DNA from: Ulota crispa
Lineage: Eukaryota > Streptophyta > Bryopsida > Orthotrichales > Orthotrichaceae
DNA length: 64,000 nucleotides
NCBI GenBank assembly: GCA_963920765.1
Contig: OY987244.1
Span: forward strand, 19,758,358-19,822,357
Direction: 5' to 3'
The notes below the pieces were generated by a model. It did not search any database, was not told where the DNA came from, and worked only from the letters and a program-made list of their open reading frames with translations. Positions 1 through 13,520 of the stretch are shown piece after piece (within the stretch, counting starts at the first letter, position 1; each line of letters opens with the position of its first letter). A program made the translations under genes and the position numbers.

Positions 1-69
1 CTCCCATACTTTCTTTGCATTGCAATAGACAATGAGAATTTAGAGTCCATCAATGCTTTTATATAACCT

Positions 70-289
70 TTAGCCCCTGAAGGGCCTTTGGGCTCTGGAG
101 CTACGGTAGCAATTAATATTCAGAAGTTTGAATCAGCTAGAAATTAAGTGTTACAATCATACATATTGAAGTGTTGTATGATGGTGGGTGCATAAAAAAA
201 TTTGGAAAGTCCTCAAAACATCTCAAATACGTTTGAACATATGGTCATACATACGGCCGCAAAGGGCTTTCTTACCATTCAGGGGTTAA
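70..289. mobile_element. TTAA-A element, copy 1
   Basis: About 220 bp with ends TTAGCCCCTGAAGGGCC (left, TTAA decayed to TTAG) and CAGGGGTTAA (right). The inside is very similar to the copy at 56631-56860, including GAATCAGCTAGAAATTAAG and the right part GGCCGCAAAGGGCTTT. Confidence 0.75.
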
Positions 290-407
290 ACGACTAAAAG
301 GCCCTTTGCAACTAGTACAATATGAGGCATTTTTCTTGTATTTGGAATGGATCCACACCTCTACTACATTGGAGACCAACAAAGAAGTTTGAGAATAGAT
401 CAATAAC

Positions 408-661
408 ACCATATTCGTTAAATTGGGAAAAATAGAGGTACCACTTTGTACTCCACTTTAATCTTACATACAATAAATGTAGGCATAGCTATAGCTCAAA
501 GTTGAAACTTATATGAAGTTCTTGTAGGCAATCACTGAGACTTCAATACTGTACAAAAAATTGCATGTTTTTTCCTTTTGTAATATGCTAAATTTCACAT
601 AATGACAAAAATAGCAAAAGTCCCAGAATGTACTCTTTTTCCCAATTTAACAAATATGGCA
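408..661. mobile_element. MITE family G, copy 1
   Basis: The left end CACCATATTCGTTAAATTGG and the right end (inverse of GCCATATTTGTTAAATTGGG) form an inverted repeat of about 24 bp with few differences. The copy at about 33966 shares the ends and size. No coding capacity. Confidence 0.6.
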
Positions 662-771
662 TTCAATGCGGTTCTAGTAAGCTACTTGAGATCCCAAATT
701 AAAATTTCTTATTGGTAACAAATGATAATTATATGTCAGCGCATATACTATGCCCTATGATCATTTAAGGG

Positions 772-1672
772 TTAACCCCTAAACGCCCAAGGGTATTTTT
801 TTTATTGTTGGAAGGCAGTTTTGAAGTTTTTGAATTGTCCTCATATGATCATTATTAAGAATAAAATAAAAATTGTAATTGTAGGATCTTGAACTTCAAG
901 GTTTTTAGATGGTGCTACCAAAAAAACCTCCAAAAAGGCCACACAGATTCTAAGATATATGTGATTGAACGTGGATGAGTATGGAATATTTTGGTTTTTT
1001 TTAGCCATCCAAAACTTTTAATGCAAAAATGGCAACTTTTGTGTACAAAAATGGGAAGCAACCACTTATGATGATTTAGTATTTGTTGTTATTTCAAAAC
1101 TTACTAGTGATCAAGTTCCAAGTCCATGACCACAATCTCATAAATGAGCTTGCAATATAACTATCCAAGCCCACGAGCTACCACCTAATACAAAGAATTT
1201 TTTAAATTCTAGTTACTGACCAAAACTTATTATAAATAGAAGAAAATTTAATCAAGAATGAATTCCAATATGTATAACAAAGACATTCTAAGTGAAATTA
1301 ACACAAATACACATTTAAATTTTGTTGGATGACAAAATCTCAGTAAAAGGGCCTCATTGCCTAAGAGAGTGCCCAAGGGAAATCTTCACTCTATTCTCAA
1401 CCTGGTGCACATCTTTTCAATGTGACAACTTGTCATAGGCTCTGCATTGACACAATTCATCATATTGTTTAGTGTGCAGGAGGTATTCTTGCAGTTTAGC
1501 TTCCACCAAAAACAATTGGAAAAAAGTATGGACATTAAAATTGAACGTTGAAGCTAACTTCTCCCAAAAAAAACCTTAATATACTCATATCTATGTCTTC
1601 AACAACATATAAAAGTTACTTGAAGTATCCTGAACACAATTAAATTTGGTGCATTAAGGATTTAGGGATTAA
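772..1672. mobile_element. Possible eroded TTAA-type element
   Basis: The left end TTAACCCCTAAACGCCCAAGG matches TTAA-B termini in form. A weak partner, TTTAGGGATTAA, ends at 1672. The 0.9-kb interior does not resemble the other TTAA families, so the right boundary is uncertain. Confidence 0.35.
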
Positions 1673-3867
1673 GTTCCCCTCCTTCACAAGAATCCTCAAC
1701 AGTATATGGTCACCAATGCTAGCTCTCATTAAAAAATGGTAAATTTTTTAGGCTTACAAACATTGCAAGCTGGGAACCTTAGGCACTGAGACAAACCTCA
1801 TAAACAAAGAAAGGTTGATGCCTTTGGCGGACTTTGCAGGCGGCAGTTCGAAGTAAGGGAACGATATTTCTTTTGAAATTGGAGAAGGATTGAAACGAGT
1901 GAATGATTGTACGTTATTACTCTCAAAAGAACTTTGTACAAATTTTGCTTCCTGAAGTGTTTTGTAGTCCAAAACGACATCCACTCCGAGGCTCTTGGAT
2001 CAGAGCAATATTGTGAGCTCTGCATGTAGTAACCACACATGATCTCCTAGTTTGGCGAGCTGAAACCACATACAACATGCTTCATCGACATAAATTATAA
2101 TTCTAACAACTAGCATTTTCAAAAACCAGATGTGCAGATACAAAACTCTTAACCTTGGTGGGGATGAACTTGATCGTTCTCGACGAACTGCAATCACTTC
2201 CTCCATCAATAAAGCCTCACATTTTTCATCAGAGTCGACAAGGAGCTTGGTCTAATTCTGTTTTTTCAAGCTTCCATTTTAAAAGAACCCTCTCTTGGGA
2301 CATTCTCAAGACGTGCACTCTGAGCCCTTCGTATCTCAAAACTCAAACCATGAACATTTAAATTTTGTTCCTTCGGTTGGGACCTAAAGCTTTGTACTGT
2401 CAATCTTTAGACCTCAAGCTAGGCACATTTGACCAAAGCCAAAACAGAGGGGGAAACAAAGAGACTGATGGAACGGTAATGCCGAAGGCCATGGTAGATA
2501 ATTCTTACAGAAAGGCATGACTAAGTGCCTACAAGTCTCAAAAGCTACTAATGATATACCAGAAATCACGCATTCGTGCTCCTCACCCAACTCGTGAAGT
2601 GGATGGCTATCGACTGAAAGGGAATCGGGCAAGGGGGATGTGTCCATCGCGTACCCAAGACCTAAGCTTAGATGCGAGAGTGCGAGACGCAACGATTGTG
2701 ACGACCAGGCCCGAGCCATACCAGCCACGTCACACGAAGTCGAAGTGCAGACAGTGAGATGCTGGCTTGCGCCAGGTGGTGGCCTGAATGCACTCAGATG
2801 GATCAATTCATAACTAAGCTTAACTTATTGCTAAGTTACTAAGTTAGCTGCAATTGTTAGTACCTGATTCTACAACAAGCTTGCGCAACCATTCCTGGGA
2901 AAAGCACACAATCAGAAGTTGGAGGATTAGCTAAGCTGAAACCAGTGATCAGATTAGGGTTAAACATCACGAGTGTCACGTTTGAAATCATTGCGAGCGA
3001 GAGATTCGTTCCGCCCAGTTACCGTTGAGTATCGATTCTGTTAAATTTCTGAACCACGTGCCCCTGGCGTTTAGCTAGGGGGTAGCGAGTGAGCGACGAG
3101 CTAGCCTGACAAGGCCGTATGCGTGGACATTGGAAACGTGCTGTGCCTAGTGGGAGTAATGGAGTACTATGTCTCACCAGCTTGCACGGCGCAGAATCTG
3201 ACAAAAGTGTGATCCAGCAGCCGGTATTGATCAACCATAGCGTTGGTGCCTGCTAAATCAGCTCAGGAAGAATAAACCTCACTTCTTGACCACTTGGGGA
3301 TGCAACAGTCGACGGAGAGTGTTGATCAGCATCGGGGAAGCTTTCAAATCTCAAGTACTAAATTTAGCATGGATTGACCGTTATAGTGTTCATGACTCGG
3401 AGCAAGAATTCGTGGATGGTTACGGTCTTGATTTTTGTAGTTTGTACCTCTTCTTTTTGTTCGTCTTTGCTCCATCTCCTGTTCGCAGAGTTTGATTAGC
3501 TTCAGTACACATAGCGAGTGAGTGAGTGCGGCGGCAGCAGCGTTACGTGGTGACCCCGCAACGTCAGGAGTGCGCACCCGCCGTATTTTCTATATTGAGC
3601 GCGGGTGCGAGGGAGTCGGCAGTGACGAGAAAGCATTGCGAGGGAAGAAGCCCCAGCTGGCCCTACTCGTCTTGTACTCCTCCCCGCCATCGCTGCTTCT
3701 TTTAATGCTTCCGTCGTGCGCTCCCCTTCACTGTAGCCCTGCTCTCTCCCTTCTTTGGCGCCAAGCAATCAGCCTCTAGGTTATTTGATCTCGCTGCTGC
3801 CACTAATGATTGCCAAGGGTTGCGTGCACAGTGCTTCGAATCTTTGATTAGGGAAGCGCAATCGCCA

Positions 3868-3969
3868 ATGGTGGCAGCCGAATGGGCATGGCGTTACCGC
3901 AACCAACTAGTTATTCTAGGGATTCAGATCAGGGGCCCCTGGGGAATGCGCCATCCACGAGTGGATTGA
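3868..3969 (+). other. Overlapping upstream ORF on the kelch mRNA
   Basis: An ATG at 3868 opens a 33-codon reading frame that ends with TGA at 3967-3969. It runs over both possible kelch starts (3882 and 3888) in another frame. Ribosomes starting here would miss the main ORF, so it may lower kelch translation. Whether the transcript includes this ATG is not shown by the sequence. Confidence 0.4.
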
Positions 3970-6900
3970 GTGGGAATGGTGGGGTGAGCGCCGAGATGGC
4001 GAAGCAAGAGGCCGACAACAATGATCTTGCGCGAACGCCAACAGCTTTCAAGGGCAGATTTCCACGCGAGCTTCAAATGGGGTTGACGGGATTTGAGCCT
4101 CGCCGCTTTGATCGTGGGAATGTGAGTGCCAGGAGGGTGAGTGTGGATCTGAGCAAGCGTGATGGCTTCCCGCGAGGTTTCTCCGCATTAGGGTCGCGCA
4201 GAATGATCATCAAGAGCGATGGCATTACGATGGAGGATCAAGAGAGGAAAGAGAGCATGGATGGACGCGACAAGGGCGCGGTAGGGGAGGTGACGACGCC
4301 CGACGTGGACGACTCCAGCCGAAGCATGGCAGTGTATTTCGACAGCGAGCCGATGGACAGGGGCTTGGTGGAGGATTCCGCTGTCTATGGCAGTGTCGGA
4401 ACAGAGCTGACTCCCGAGCTTGGTAGCTCTCATGTGCGTGGCCAGAGCGACGACGACAGTGATGAAGTGCAATCGCGCCTGGATGCCACTGCCTTATCTT
4501 TCCGGACCAATGATGAGCCGATGCATCGGAGCTTCACCAAGCGGAAGAAGAAGAAGTGGGTCGCGGAGAATGTGGCGCCGCTGGAGGACGCTGGAGGGCA
4601 GCAGCAGCAGCAGCTCCCGATCAAGAGCCAGTTTCATGCGGATTTCGTGCTTGGAGCGAATGGTGGCTTCAAGCGCGAGGGATACGTCTCGTCACGCCTG
4701 TTTGCCAGGGCACCCGCTGGCAGGGTACATTTCCGAATTCCCCTTCTAGCTCAATTGTCATTTCACTGCCGAGGCTCATTCTCCAGGCACTTCCTGCATG
4801 GTGAATATTTTTGTATCAACTCCTGAAGGACCAAAATTTTATGGCTCGTAATGACCAATTTGATTGATCGTATTGGGGAAAATTCACTTCAGACAGGCCA
4901 ATCTTTTGACTACTAGAATCAGTGAAGAACATGCAACATTGCATGCCTTGGTAAAAAAGAAGTACGATTGAGCGAAAGAAAGTCCCCATACGAACCACTC
5001 AATGCGGTGAACAAATATGAGGCCTCTTGGTCTCTTAGAGGTGTAACCTTCGACCAGGGTATGGGTCTGAGTCTTACCTTCATGTAAACTTCACGTCATT
5101 GGCATCAGCCAGCAAATTTCCGCAGTCACTGTGGGGTATACAAGAGTATGGCACGGTTAGATTATTACATGACGACCAGAGTAGGGAATGCATTCATTTT
5201 CTTCATCACAGAAGATGATACTAGTTTCTTTCGTAGTAATCTGCCTTAAGTAAATGTAGAGTGCCCCGTGAACTTCCCCTTCTTTCTTTCTTTCTGATAC
5301 CTTTGACCTTTCTGTTTTTCTTCCTTCCTGTTTATCTAGTTGCTAACGCTCTGTATCCTGATTTGGGAGGCTCTTTTTGGACTGAACGTCGAAACGTGCT
5401 CTAACTGGGATAATCTAAATGTTCGGATTATAGGATGATTATGGTAGCAACCACAGCTCGCCATCGCTTGATGTACGAGATCAAGGGGATAATAATTTTG
5501 GAGGCGCTGTGGGAAGCTTCGAGATCGTATTTGATGATGTCGCCAGTGCTCCAGGGTGGAATAGCATGTACCCTCGTGGAGATCAGCCTGAGCCTCGACA
5601 ATTCGTAAGCTTTCACCCCGGGTGTTTTCTTCTGAACACTACACTGACCCTGCATTTTAGTCCATTTCATGCTTGGGATGTAAGCATCCTTCCATTGAGC
5701 ATGTATGTTTGCTGAAAGTTGTGAAATACCGCTGGTCCATTGATATGCGTGATGACGGAGCCTTGCAGCATGCAGCAGCTGTTGTGGGACGCAGAATGGT
5801 GGTGGTTGGTGGTCAAACTGCCTATGGACTTAGCAACGATGTGCAGGTACTTGGCTTTGTATATTTTCGAGTAATTTTGTGAACCTGCGAATGATTTCAT
5901 GCTGGGCTGGATACACGTTTCTAAGCGAAGAAGTATGGTTTTGCGTTTGCAGATGTTACACCTGAGCAAAATGACGTGGTCCGAGTTGGGCATCGGGAAA
6001 GGATTTCCAAATGGCCAGTCCAGAAACGTGACAGCAACGCCATGGCAGCTGCCTCTGTGCAGGGGTCATAGTCTGGTGGGCAACTGTCCTTTCCTACCTT
6101 TCTTATCAGAATCCGTGCTATTCATGTATGAGGAACTACACTCTGTGTTAATGCTGATCATATATTGCATGTTACTGAGTATGCAGATTTCTTGGGGAAA
6201 GACCGTTTTGTTGGTTGGTGGAGAAATGAGTCCGGCCAGTGACAGAGTCGAAGGTATTTATATTTCTTGAACTTTAAGTAATCTGCCTTTGGTGGATAAT
6301 TTCTTTGGTATTTCGGCACAATTCTGCTTCATCAATGGGTCCTTATTTTGAACTCGGAGCAATGGACAAGACTTTGTTTAGCAGTACAAACTTATTATTT
6401 TCATAATGGGCTTGTATTCTTTGCGTTCTTGTGCTGATAGTTTGTTCGACATCGCAGTCTGGTCTTTTGATCTGGAGACAGAGAGTTGGACTAAGGTCAC
6501 TGCTAAAGGGGAAGTTCCAGTAAGTTTCTTAATTTCCCTACTGGTGCTGTGTTGAGATATCTTGAAGGGCAGTGATCAGAATAACGAGATTGTTATCCGT
6601 CCCTGTTGGAGGAATTCTTTGCATTTAAAGCAGATTTAGATTAAACTGCAGCTCGTGAAGTGAAGAGAAGATATATTGTTCAGAACTGAACATTGTCCCC
6701 GTTTTTGAGTTGCTCGTTTGTTTGCCTCCTATGTTAGGGCTTTTTCTCCAAGATATTTAATTGGAATTTTACGTGATATATGTCGAGCCGTGCTCTATTT
6801 GCAGGCAGCGAGGAGTGGTCAGAGTGTAACAAGAGCAGGAAGCATACTCATCATGTTTGGAGGAGAAAATCTGAGAGGACAGAAACGGAACGACCTTCAC

Positions 6901-9900
6901 ATCCTTGACCTGAAATCGCTCATGTGGCTGCCTTTGCACACTTTGTAAGCCCAAGACCGACAGCATTTTGTTTGCTCGAGAGGCTCCTGAAATTGAAATG
7001 ATTTGTTTTTCTGGGCCGCTGGTTTTCACGCTACTTTCGCGGAAAATGTTGATGCTGAGTATTCGATGGTGCAGGGGTTCTGGTCCTTCACCACGCGCAA
7101 AGCACTGTGCTACAATGTACGATGACCGCTATTTATTGGTGTTTGGTGGAGCTTCCAAGTCTAAGCCTCTTAATGATTTGTTTGCTCTAGATTTCGAAAC
7201 GGTAAGGGTACCATCCATCACAAGTGCAAGGTTCATGAATTTGTTGCCAGTTTTCCATACCGAGATTTGTTTGATACGTTGCTTTAAATAGAAGCAATGT
7301 ATCATAACCACTGGCAAGCTTTCCGTTCTTTGCAGATGGAGTGGTCCAAAATAAAGACGAAGGGCATCACCCCTTCCCCTAGATGCGGCCACGCTGGTAT
7401 TCTAATTGGTGATAAGTGGTACATCGCTGGTGGAGACACTCGTGGTCATGGTGAGCTTTTCTATCCCAGTGTTCTTATATCATCTGTTTGGGAGACTGCA
7501 CTCACGTGTTCTTGATATGAATAAAAGGTAAACTTTGAGTTATTATCTGATAACTCAACCTGAATACTTTGCAGGCTCAATAGAGACACTTATGCTTGAT
7601 GTTGGCAACTTGATTTGGTCTGATATTGCGGCAACTACTCCAAATACAGCTGTGACCAACCAGGTAATTAATTTTTTGGTGGCTGTGAAAGTTTAGCTTC
7701 ATCTTTTTCATTTGTCGCTGCAGGAAAAAAATTCATGTTCAGTTTTGCACCTTCAAGTATCATGTTTTCGAGGAAAATTGCAGAGTTCTGTTCTTTGCTT
7801 TTGAGTAAAACGAAAGAAATGAATGAATCACCGATGGTTCAACCTTGCTGTATGCTACTTATAATGATGGGCTGGCCCTAGGGTTACTTACTGTTTGTTT
7901 TCTGTTCCAGGGTCTGAGCCTGGTTCTTGTACAACGTAAGGAGAAGACAATGCTGGTTGCATTTGGAGGAAGCGGATCTGAACTTTCCAATCAGGTGCTT
8001 GCTATTCCCTGTGCTAAGAACCATATTTCTTCAATGGCAGCTGCTGGTTGCTTTCGTGCGATGCCTAATATGTATTGGATGGTGTTCATGAGGCTTGAAG
8101 AAGGTTGCTAGTTGATAAATCAGGTGTATAGATGCGAGCGCAAATGAATGAAGTGGATCAGATTTTATTGTTCTACAGTGCAATAGCACAGATGAGGTAA
8201 TTAGTAAGAACTCACGAGACAGAGAAATGAAGGTTTTATTCACTTGGGGTGTGCTCAACAAATCTAAATTCCTATGCTCATTTCAGGCTATCAATGTGCT
8301 ACATCTGGCCTTCGTCTAACTATGTACGCAATGACTTTGTGTCTGCAGGCACATTCCTTGGACATAATGCCATTGGATCATCTGAAAACTTCCTCATACA
8401 GTAATAACTCCGAAGTAAGGGACGGGCAAGCAAATGCCACAACTCCAAGGATGGCTGGATCAGGGCTGTCATGTGCATGTGTGGATGTGGCGAAGACCCA
8501 ATTGACTCCTCTTGCAGAAGAACAGTATGGTTCACGTGATTCGCCGGGTAACTCAGCATCGACAGACGACTCTTTTGGTTTAAACGGTCCTATTTCTCTA
8601 CGGAGACGATATGGACCTGAAAAGAGCAAGTTTCCAATTATACGTCAACCACCAGCAGAGATTTTATCGAGGGTGTTGAGAGAAACCTCACCGCAGGAGT
8701 GTTCACCCTTACAACGCTTACAACCTTACAAAGTTAGTGTCATTTCTCTTGCACTGTCGTCTGCTTAGGTTGTTCTGGGTAACTTCTGTTGATTTTTAAA
8801 TAACAAGAGTTCGGAGAAGGCAGAGACCATAATCATCATTGTGATTAATTAATGCTTCTCATTTCGAGTTAAGTTATCTTGAGTGTAACGCAGATTGTAT
8901 ATAACGTTAGTGTGATGTTAGTGTCATTGGTATTAACTTGATATTACAATTCACCCTTACAACACTTACAACCTTCCAAGGTTGGTTAAAGCAACTACTA
9001 AGTTAACAAGCCAGCAGCATTAACCTCACTAATTCAATAGGGGATTTACTGAGACGTTTGCGATGACAGACCTCAAATTTTTACTCTTTTGAAATTTTAA
9101 TCAAGTTTCAGGTGATGAGATATTTTGGCAGTGCGCTGAAGTGTGACTTAAGTCCACTTTAAGAAGGTCCTATGTGCATTTTCTTTATGAACGAGGAGTC
9201 ATGGGTGCCTTGTTTCCAGTTTACTGTTTAGTGGAAGAATATTAAGTACTTTTAATTTGGCAGGCCTCTGATGGAGTACCAGTATTAGAGCTGGAGATGA
9301 GGGGTAAATTTTCCTCAATCGCCGCGCGAAGCTCTGAAAACTTTCGAAGGCCTGGAGGTTCGTCTAGGAGGAAAGGATCATTTGACTCGACTCTTACATC
9401 GGTGATGGAAAGTGCCGAGTACATAGATTCCTCAAGAGGAATAACGGTGGTGGCTGATCTGGACACTCGGACGAAGTCTCATGGCAGTGAGAGGAGTGAA
9501 AGTTTGTACACTACCACCCAAAGACATAGCTGGGAAGGGGAAGAATGTAGTGACAGTCAGCTACTTGCAGACTTACAGGATGCCATGACTATGGAGAGGC
9601 GCATACACTTAATTAACAAGTACAGACAAAACTTCGAGATCAAACTTGCAGCTGTAGAACGCAAGGGGGAAGTAGCAGAAGGGCATCTGACTACTGCACT
9701 CCGAGGTAAAGAGGACACTGAAAAGAATCTTGGGTTAGCAATGAAAACCCGGCAACACGCCGAAGGAAAGCTTGCTGCTTCCCTGAAGGCTCAGACGGAT
9801 CTCAAGGAGAGAGTTGCTGTCGCTGAGAGAGCGCAAGAAGATTCCAACAACCTGTGCAACGTGGTCCATTCGGAGAATCTGAGGTTGGAACATGATCTTG

Positions 9901-11340
9901 CTTTCCTCAAGGCCGTCCTTGAGGATACACAGAAGGTACAGACACTGCAATTGCCCACTTGTTATTTGCTACCCAGTCTATCCTGAATATCGCAACTGCT
10001 TTCTACATTAGTTACTTAGAGATTATATCACTATATCCCTTGATACTTGAAAAGGAATCTCTACCATCCTCATGGGAAGCATAAGTCGTGTACCTTGATA
10101 GTCGTACATGGCATTCTTCAATCTTTTCTAAACATTCATGTCAACCTCACAAAAGATTGCCCCCACTATATTGACATATTTCTTAATGATCAACCATTAC
10201 GCATTAGGTTCGGGTTATCTTTATCTGGAGTTCTTTTTAAGCTAACATCACTCAAATTGTGTTGACGCAGTGTGGAACTGAGTGTCATCGGCATTAACTT
10301 TGTATTTCGTTCGCAACTATTGCGTTGACATTAAATTGACATAATTTTGTATTATCTTAAACTATCATGATGTAATGTATCTTGAACATTAAGTTACCAC
10401 TAGTAACTGTGTGAATCTAATACGGGGATCATTGGAGAGGTGTACATGCTCAAGCTAGAGCGTACTCTTACAAAGAAATTCATATACCCGGGATGTTATG
10501 ACGTGATCACGAGATCCTTTCGAAACCCGAACATCGATTATGGAATTCCTGTTAGCAATTATCTCACCTTGAATCCAGTATCTTATATCGGGCTCTGAAT
10601 GAGGTTTCACTTATCTACAGAGTGTGTTAATTATGTAAAAGTTGTCTAGAATTCTCTAACCAGAAGTACCTAGTTGTGTGGATTCACCAGCATGCCTTGC
10701 ATGATAAGAATCATCGGTTTGCCTTTTGTGCAGGAATTGCAATCAACCAGAGAGATCCTTGTTAGTGAAAGAGCTAGATCCTTCCATCTACAGGTGAGCC
10801 ACATCGTTCATTTAGCGCCAGGAAGAAATAATATCTTTGTCTTGTTCTTTGGAATGGTTTCTTTAGTACATTTACTTGACCATTTTCATGTTTTGAAACG
10901 TCAACTCTTTACCTGAGTAATTTTGGCAATTTTCTTAGGTGCGAATTCAACTTAAAAGTGACCAAGCCCAAAGCGGGCCTCATTTTTTTATATGGCAATT
11001 TTTGAGTAGTTCATATGAGAATATTGTTTTTTTTTATTTCTCTAATTTGACCAGCATATCTAATGTTCTTAACCATTTCTAAATGTATGAAATTCGGCCT
11101 GATCTGAAAATATTTTCACTTTCATGATGAATATAATTAGTTGTTTTCATGACCGTGGCTTGGTATTTTGAGAGGTTAAGGTCTGAAGTGCAGATCATTA
11201 GGTTTGACAACTTTGATGTGCCATGGATTCAGATGGAGGTGTTCGACCTGAAGAAAAAACTCTCACCCATATTGTTCTCAGGAGAGGCACCCAACTTGAC
11301 GTCAGAGACTCCCTCATTGCCAGTACCTGAAAATGTATGA
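3882..11340 (+). CDS. Kelch-repeat protein with C-terminal coiled coil
   Basis: Fifteen exons join in frame: 3882-4724, 5434-5604, 5661-5846, 5953-6075, 6187-6253, 6458-6519, 6805-6944, 7075-7201, 7336-7450, 7575-7663, 7911-7994, 8349-8732, 9264-9935, 10734-10793, 11233-11340; 1,076 aa. Residues 1-340 are polar and low in complexity, with a KRKKKKW basic patch (possible nuclear signal) and a Q5 run. About 370-670 hold six kelch blades with the usual GG pairs (VVVGGQ, LLVGGE, IMFGGE, LVFGGA, YIAGGD, VAFGGS). About 860-1055 is a predicted coiled coil ending in a MEVFDLKKKL motif, as I recall from plant kelch proteins related to acyl-CoA-binding ACBP4/5; no acyl-CoA-binding domain is present. 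A scaffold or adaptor role is inference. The start of exon 3 is the least certain boundary (5685 and 5700 also keep frame). Met3 at 3888 has better start context than Met1. Confidence 0.85.
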
Positions 11341-13520
11341 TTCTGGCATACTCGACTTGTGTGGTTGCCGCAACTTCCAAACCGACGCTAACCATTTCTC
11401 AAGTATGTCATTAGTTTGCACACGTTTTTTCAACTTTCTTAAATCATTTTCTCACCATTTCTACTCTCCTGTGTACGATAGATCTGTAATTTAAAATAAC
11501 TGGGATATCTCAGAGAAGCTACTAGCAAAGGAGCAGTTGTTGCGTTGGTTCACAAGTTTATTGTTTGTGGCGTTTGTAAAGTTGTTAAGAAGGTTATTTT
11601 TTTTAACCTGTCAATTCTACTCTATTCCCTGCATTGAGGAATTAAAATGTCGCCGACTCACTTGGTAATTGAACTTTCTATGATTAAATGTCGTCACTGA
11701 GAGAATCAATTAGTTTTTATCAGTGTGGACTTAGGACCTACTGTAGATGACTTAGTTCAGGGTGAGTTCAAATTGTTTTCAGACTCGAGCTCTTGACCTC
11801 GTTTTTGGACAATTGCTGGCTCTTGAGCTCCACGAGTGTTGCCTTCTCCATTGTCTCACGGGTAAGATAGAAAACCCTGTTGCGGCCACATTCCATTTAT
11901 GAGGTTGTGTACTTTAGGCTCCCATTTCTGCCCATATATTTGGTTTGAGATTGTCAATCTGACTCTTGGTATACCACAAATTGATGTTTACAAACCTTTG
12001 ATTATAAAGAGGTTATATTTAAGCAATCAAAATGCATTATCTTCGTGACTTTTTCTTGTCCCTAAATTTTTAATACATTGTCCACCTTTTGGTGTGTATG
12101 TTCACTTGCCTAATGCAGGGCCCTTGCATGACTGTGAAGATAGACAATCAAAACTTCTTGTACTCAATAGCATATTTTCAAATTTGGATTGATTACATCC
12201 TCTTCATATTCTCATATCATTATTGAATTACTTCATGAAGCCTAAGTTCAAAGTGTTTTCTTTAGCAATTAAGTTGTTTTAAAATGAAAATAAAACTTTC
12301 TACTCCCCTATATTTACAAAGAGAACAAACTTAGTCAAGGACGGAATAATTGTGTAAAAATCTGATGTACATAGAGTATGCAAGTGTGAGAAACTTTAAC
12401 CTTCATAAGCTTAGGGTGCCAATACGTGACATTTAAATGACAAAATTTGTAAATTGGATGACAAAATGATTTTCATCTTAGTTTATTTTTGGAAAATGTT
12501 TCCTAAGATTCTGTACTCTTGGGTGATATATAGCACCTTAATAAGAAACCACAAAAATCTCTACACAAGGAAATGTTAAATCCACTAATGACAAATATGT
12601 CTTTGTAGTGTACTTAACAACTTCTATCTCCTTCTATATTGTAGTTGTAAATATCAAAATGATATTTTTTGAACTGAAGCCCAACTAATGAAATGAAGCT
12701 AATTGAGTTTAGCTTTTAAGCCAAATTGAAAAATTTCCATCAACTTGAGTTACAAGTTAGTTCTAGCAAGTTCTCAATTGCCAGCTATATAGCTCTATTA
12801 GAATTAATGGAGCACGTAGGAAATCTCCTTGAGGTATTTTTCAATTGCTTTTGGTAATCTTGAGTCATTGAAATTTGGCATTTCTTTTGTACAATCCTAT
12901 CAACATAGCCACCTTCACTCACTCCTCAAAACCTCCAAATAGCTACAATTTGTTCGTGTTCGGCAGGACCACCGTGCTCTTTTAATACATTTAAGTTATC
13001 TAGTTTTCACAGCCTCTGTTCATCTCATGAGCGTGGTTTCTTTTCAGCTTTTGACACTTGTAAGACCAAGGGTGTTTTCCCCTTCTTGTGATCTGCTTGG
13101 ATTGCTGTTTGGGTTTTTAACACAGAGTTGCGATGGTCAATACAAGAAAGAGATAAATGATAGGGCATTATTGTATTGAGACACAACTTCACAATAATTG
13201 TCTCATTTGACAACAACAATTACCACTGCTCAAATCTTGTGTAAAACCAGATTGATATGTTCATTGTCACAAACTTTAATCTTTCATAAAACTTTTGCAA
13301 ATGATACCCAAATAATACATGCTTAGGTGTGTCCAAATCTTCTCATTTGTCTACAAAAACGCATAGAATTTTACATAGTATCATAAAAAACTATGATCAA
13401 ACATCAAAAATGAATATCTAAGTATTTTGAGTATCCTAACATACATAAATGCAAAGGAAACACAATGGTGGTAGCTCTTGTCTTTGTCTAACACTAATTC
13501 ACTAACACTAAGTATATCAC
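11341..13520. other. AT-rich intergenic stretch
   Basis: The region lies between the kelch stop codon and the convergent membrane-protein gene and presumably holds the 3' UTRs of both. No coding exon, RNA gene or clear repeat was seen in it. Confidence 0.55.

Larger units (their letters stand above)
1..3867. other. Gene-free spacer and kelch promoter/5' UTR region
   Basis: The first 1.7 kb is AT-rich and holds repeat elements listed separately (70-289, about 408-661, and a single TTAA-type end at 772). From about 2.4 kb the GC content rises toward the kelch gene, and about 3.0-3.87 kb probably contains promoter and 5' UTR. Short ORFs here (for example 2414-2806 and 3502-3779) overlap on both strands and show no family, so none is called. 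Confidence 0.6.

Noticed and set aside
2414-2806. 130-codon minus-strand ORF with Cys and His residues
   Set aside because: No zinc-binding spacing, no homology, and another ORF opens on the opposite strand.
8281-8348. Alternative exon start of the kelch gene at an upstream AG (reading AINVLHLAFV)
   Set aside because: It runs into a stop codon after eleven codons; the acceptor at 8348 gives a continuous frame.
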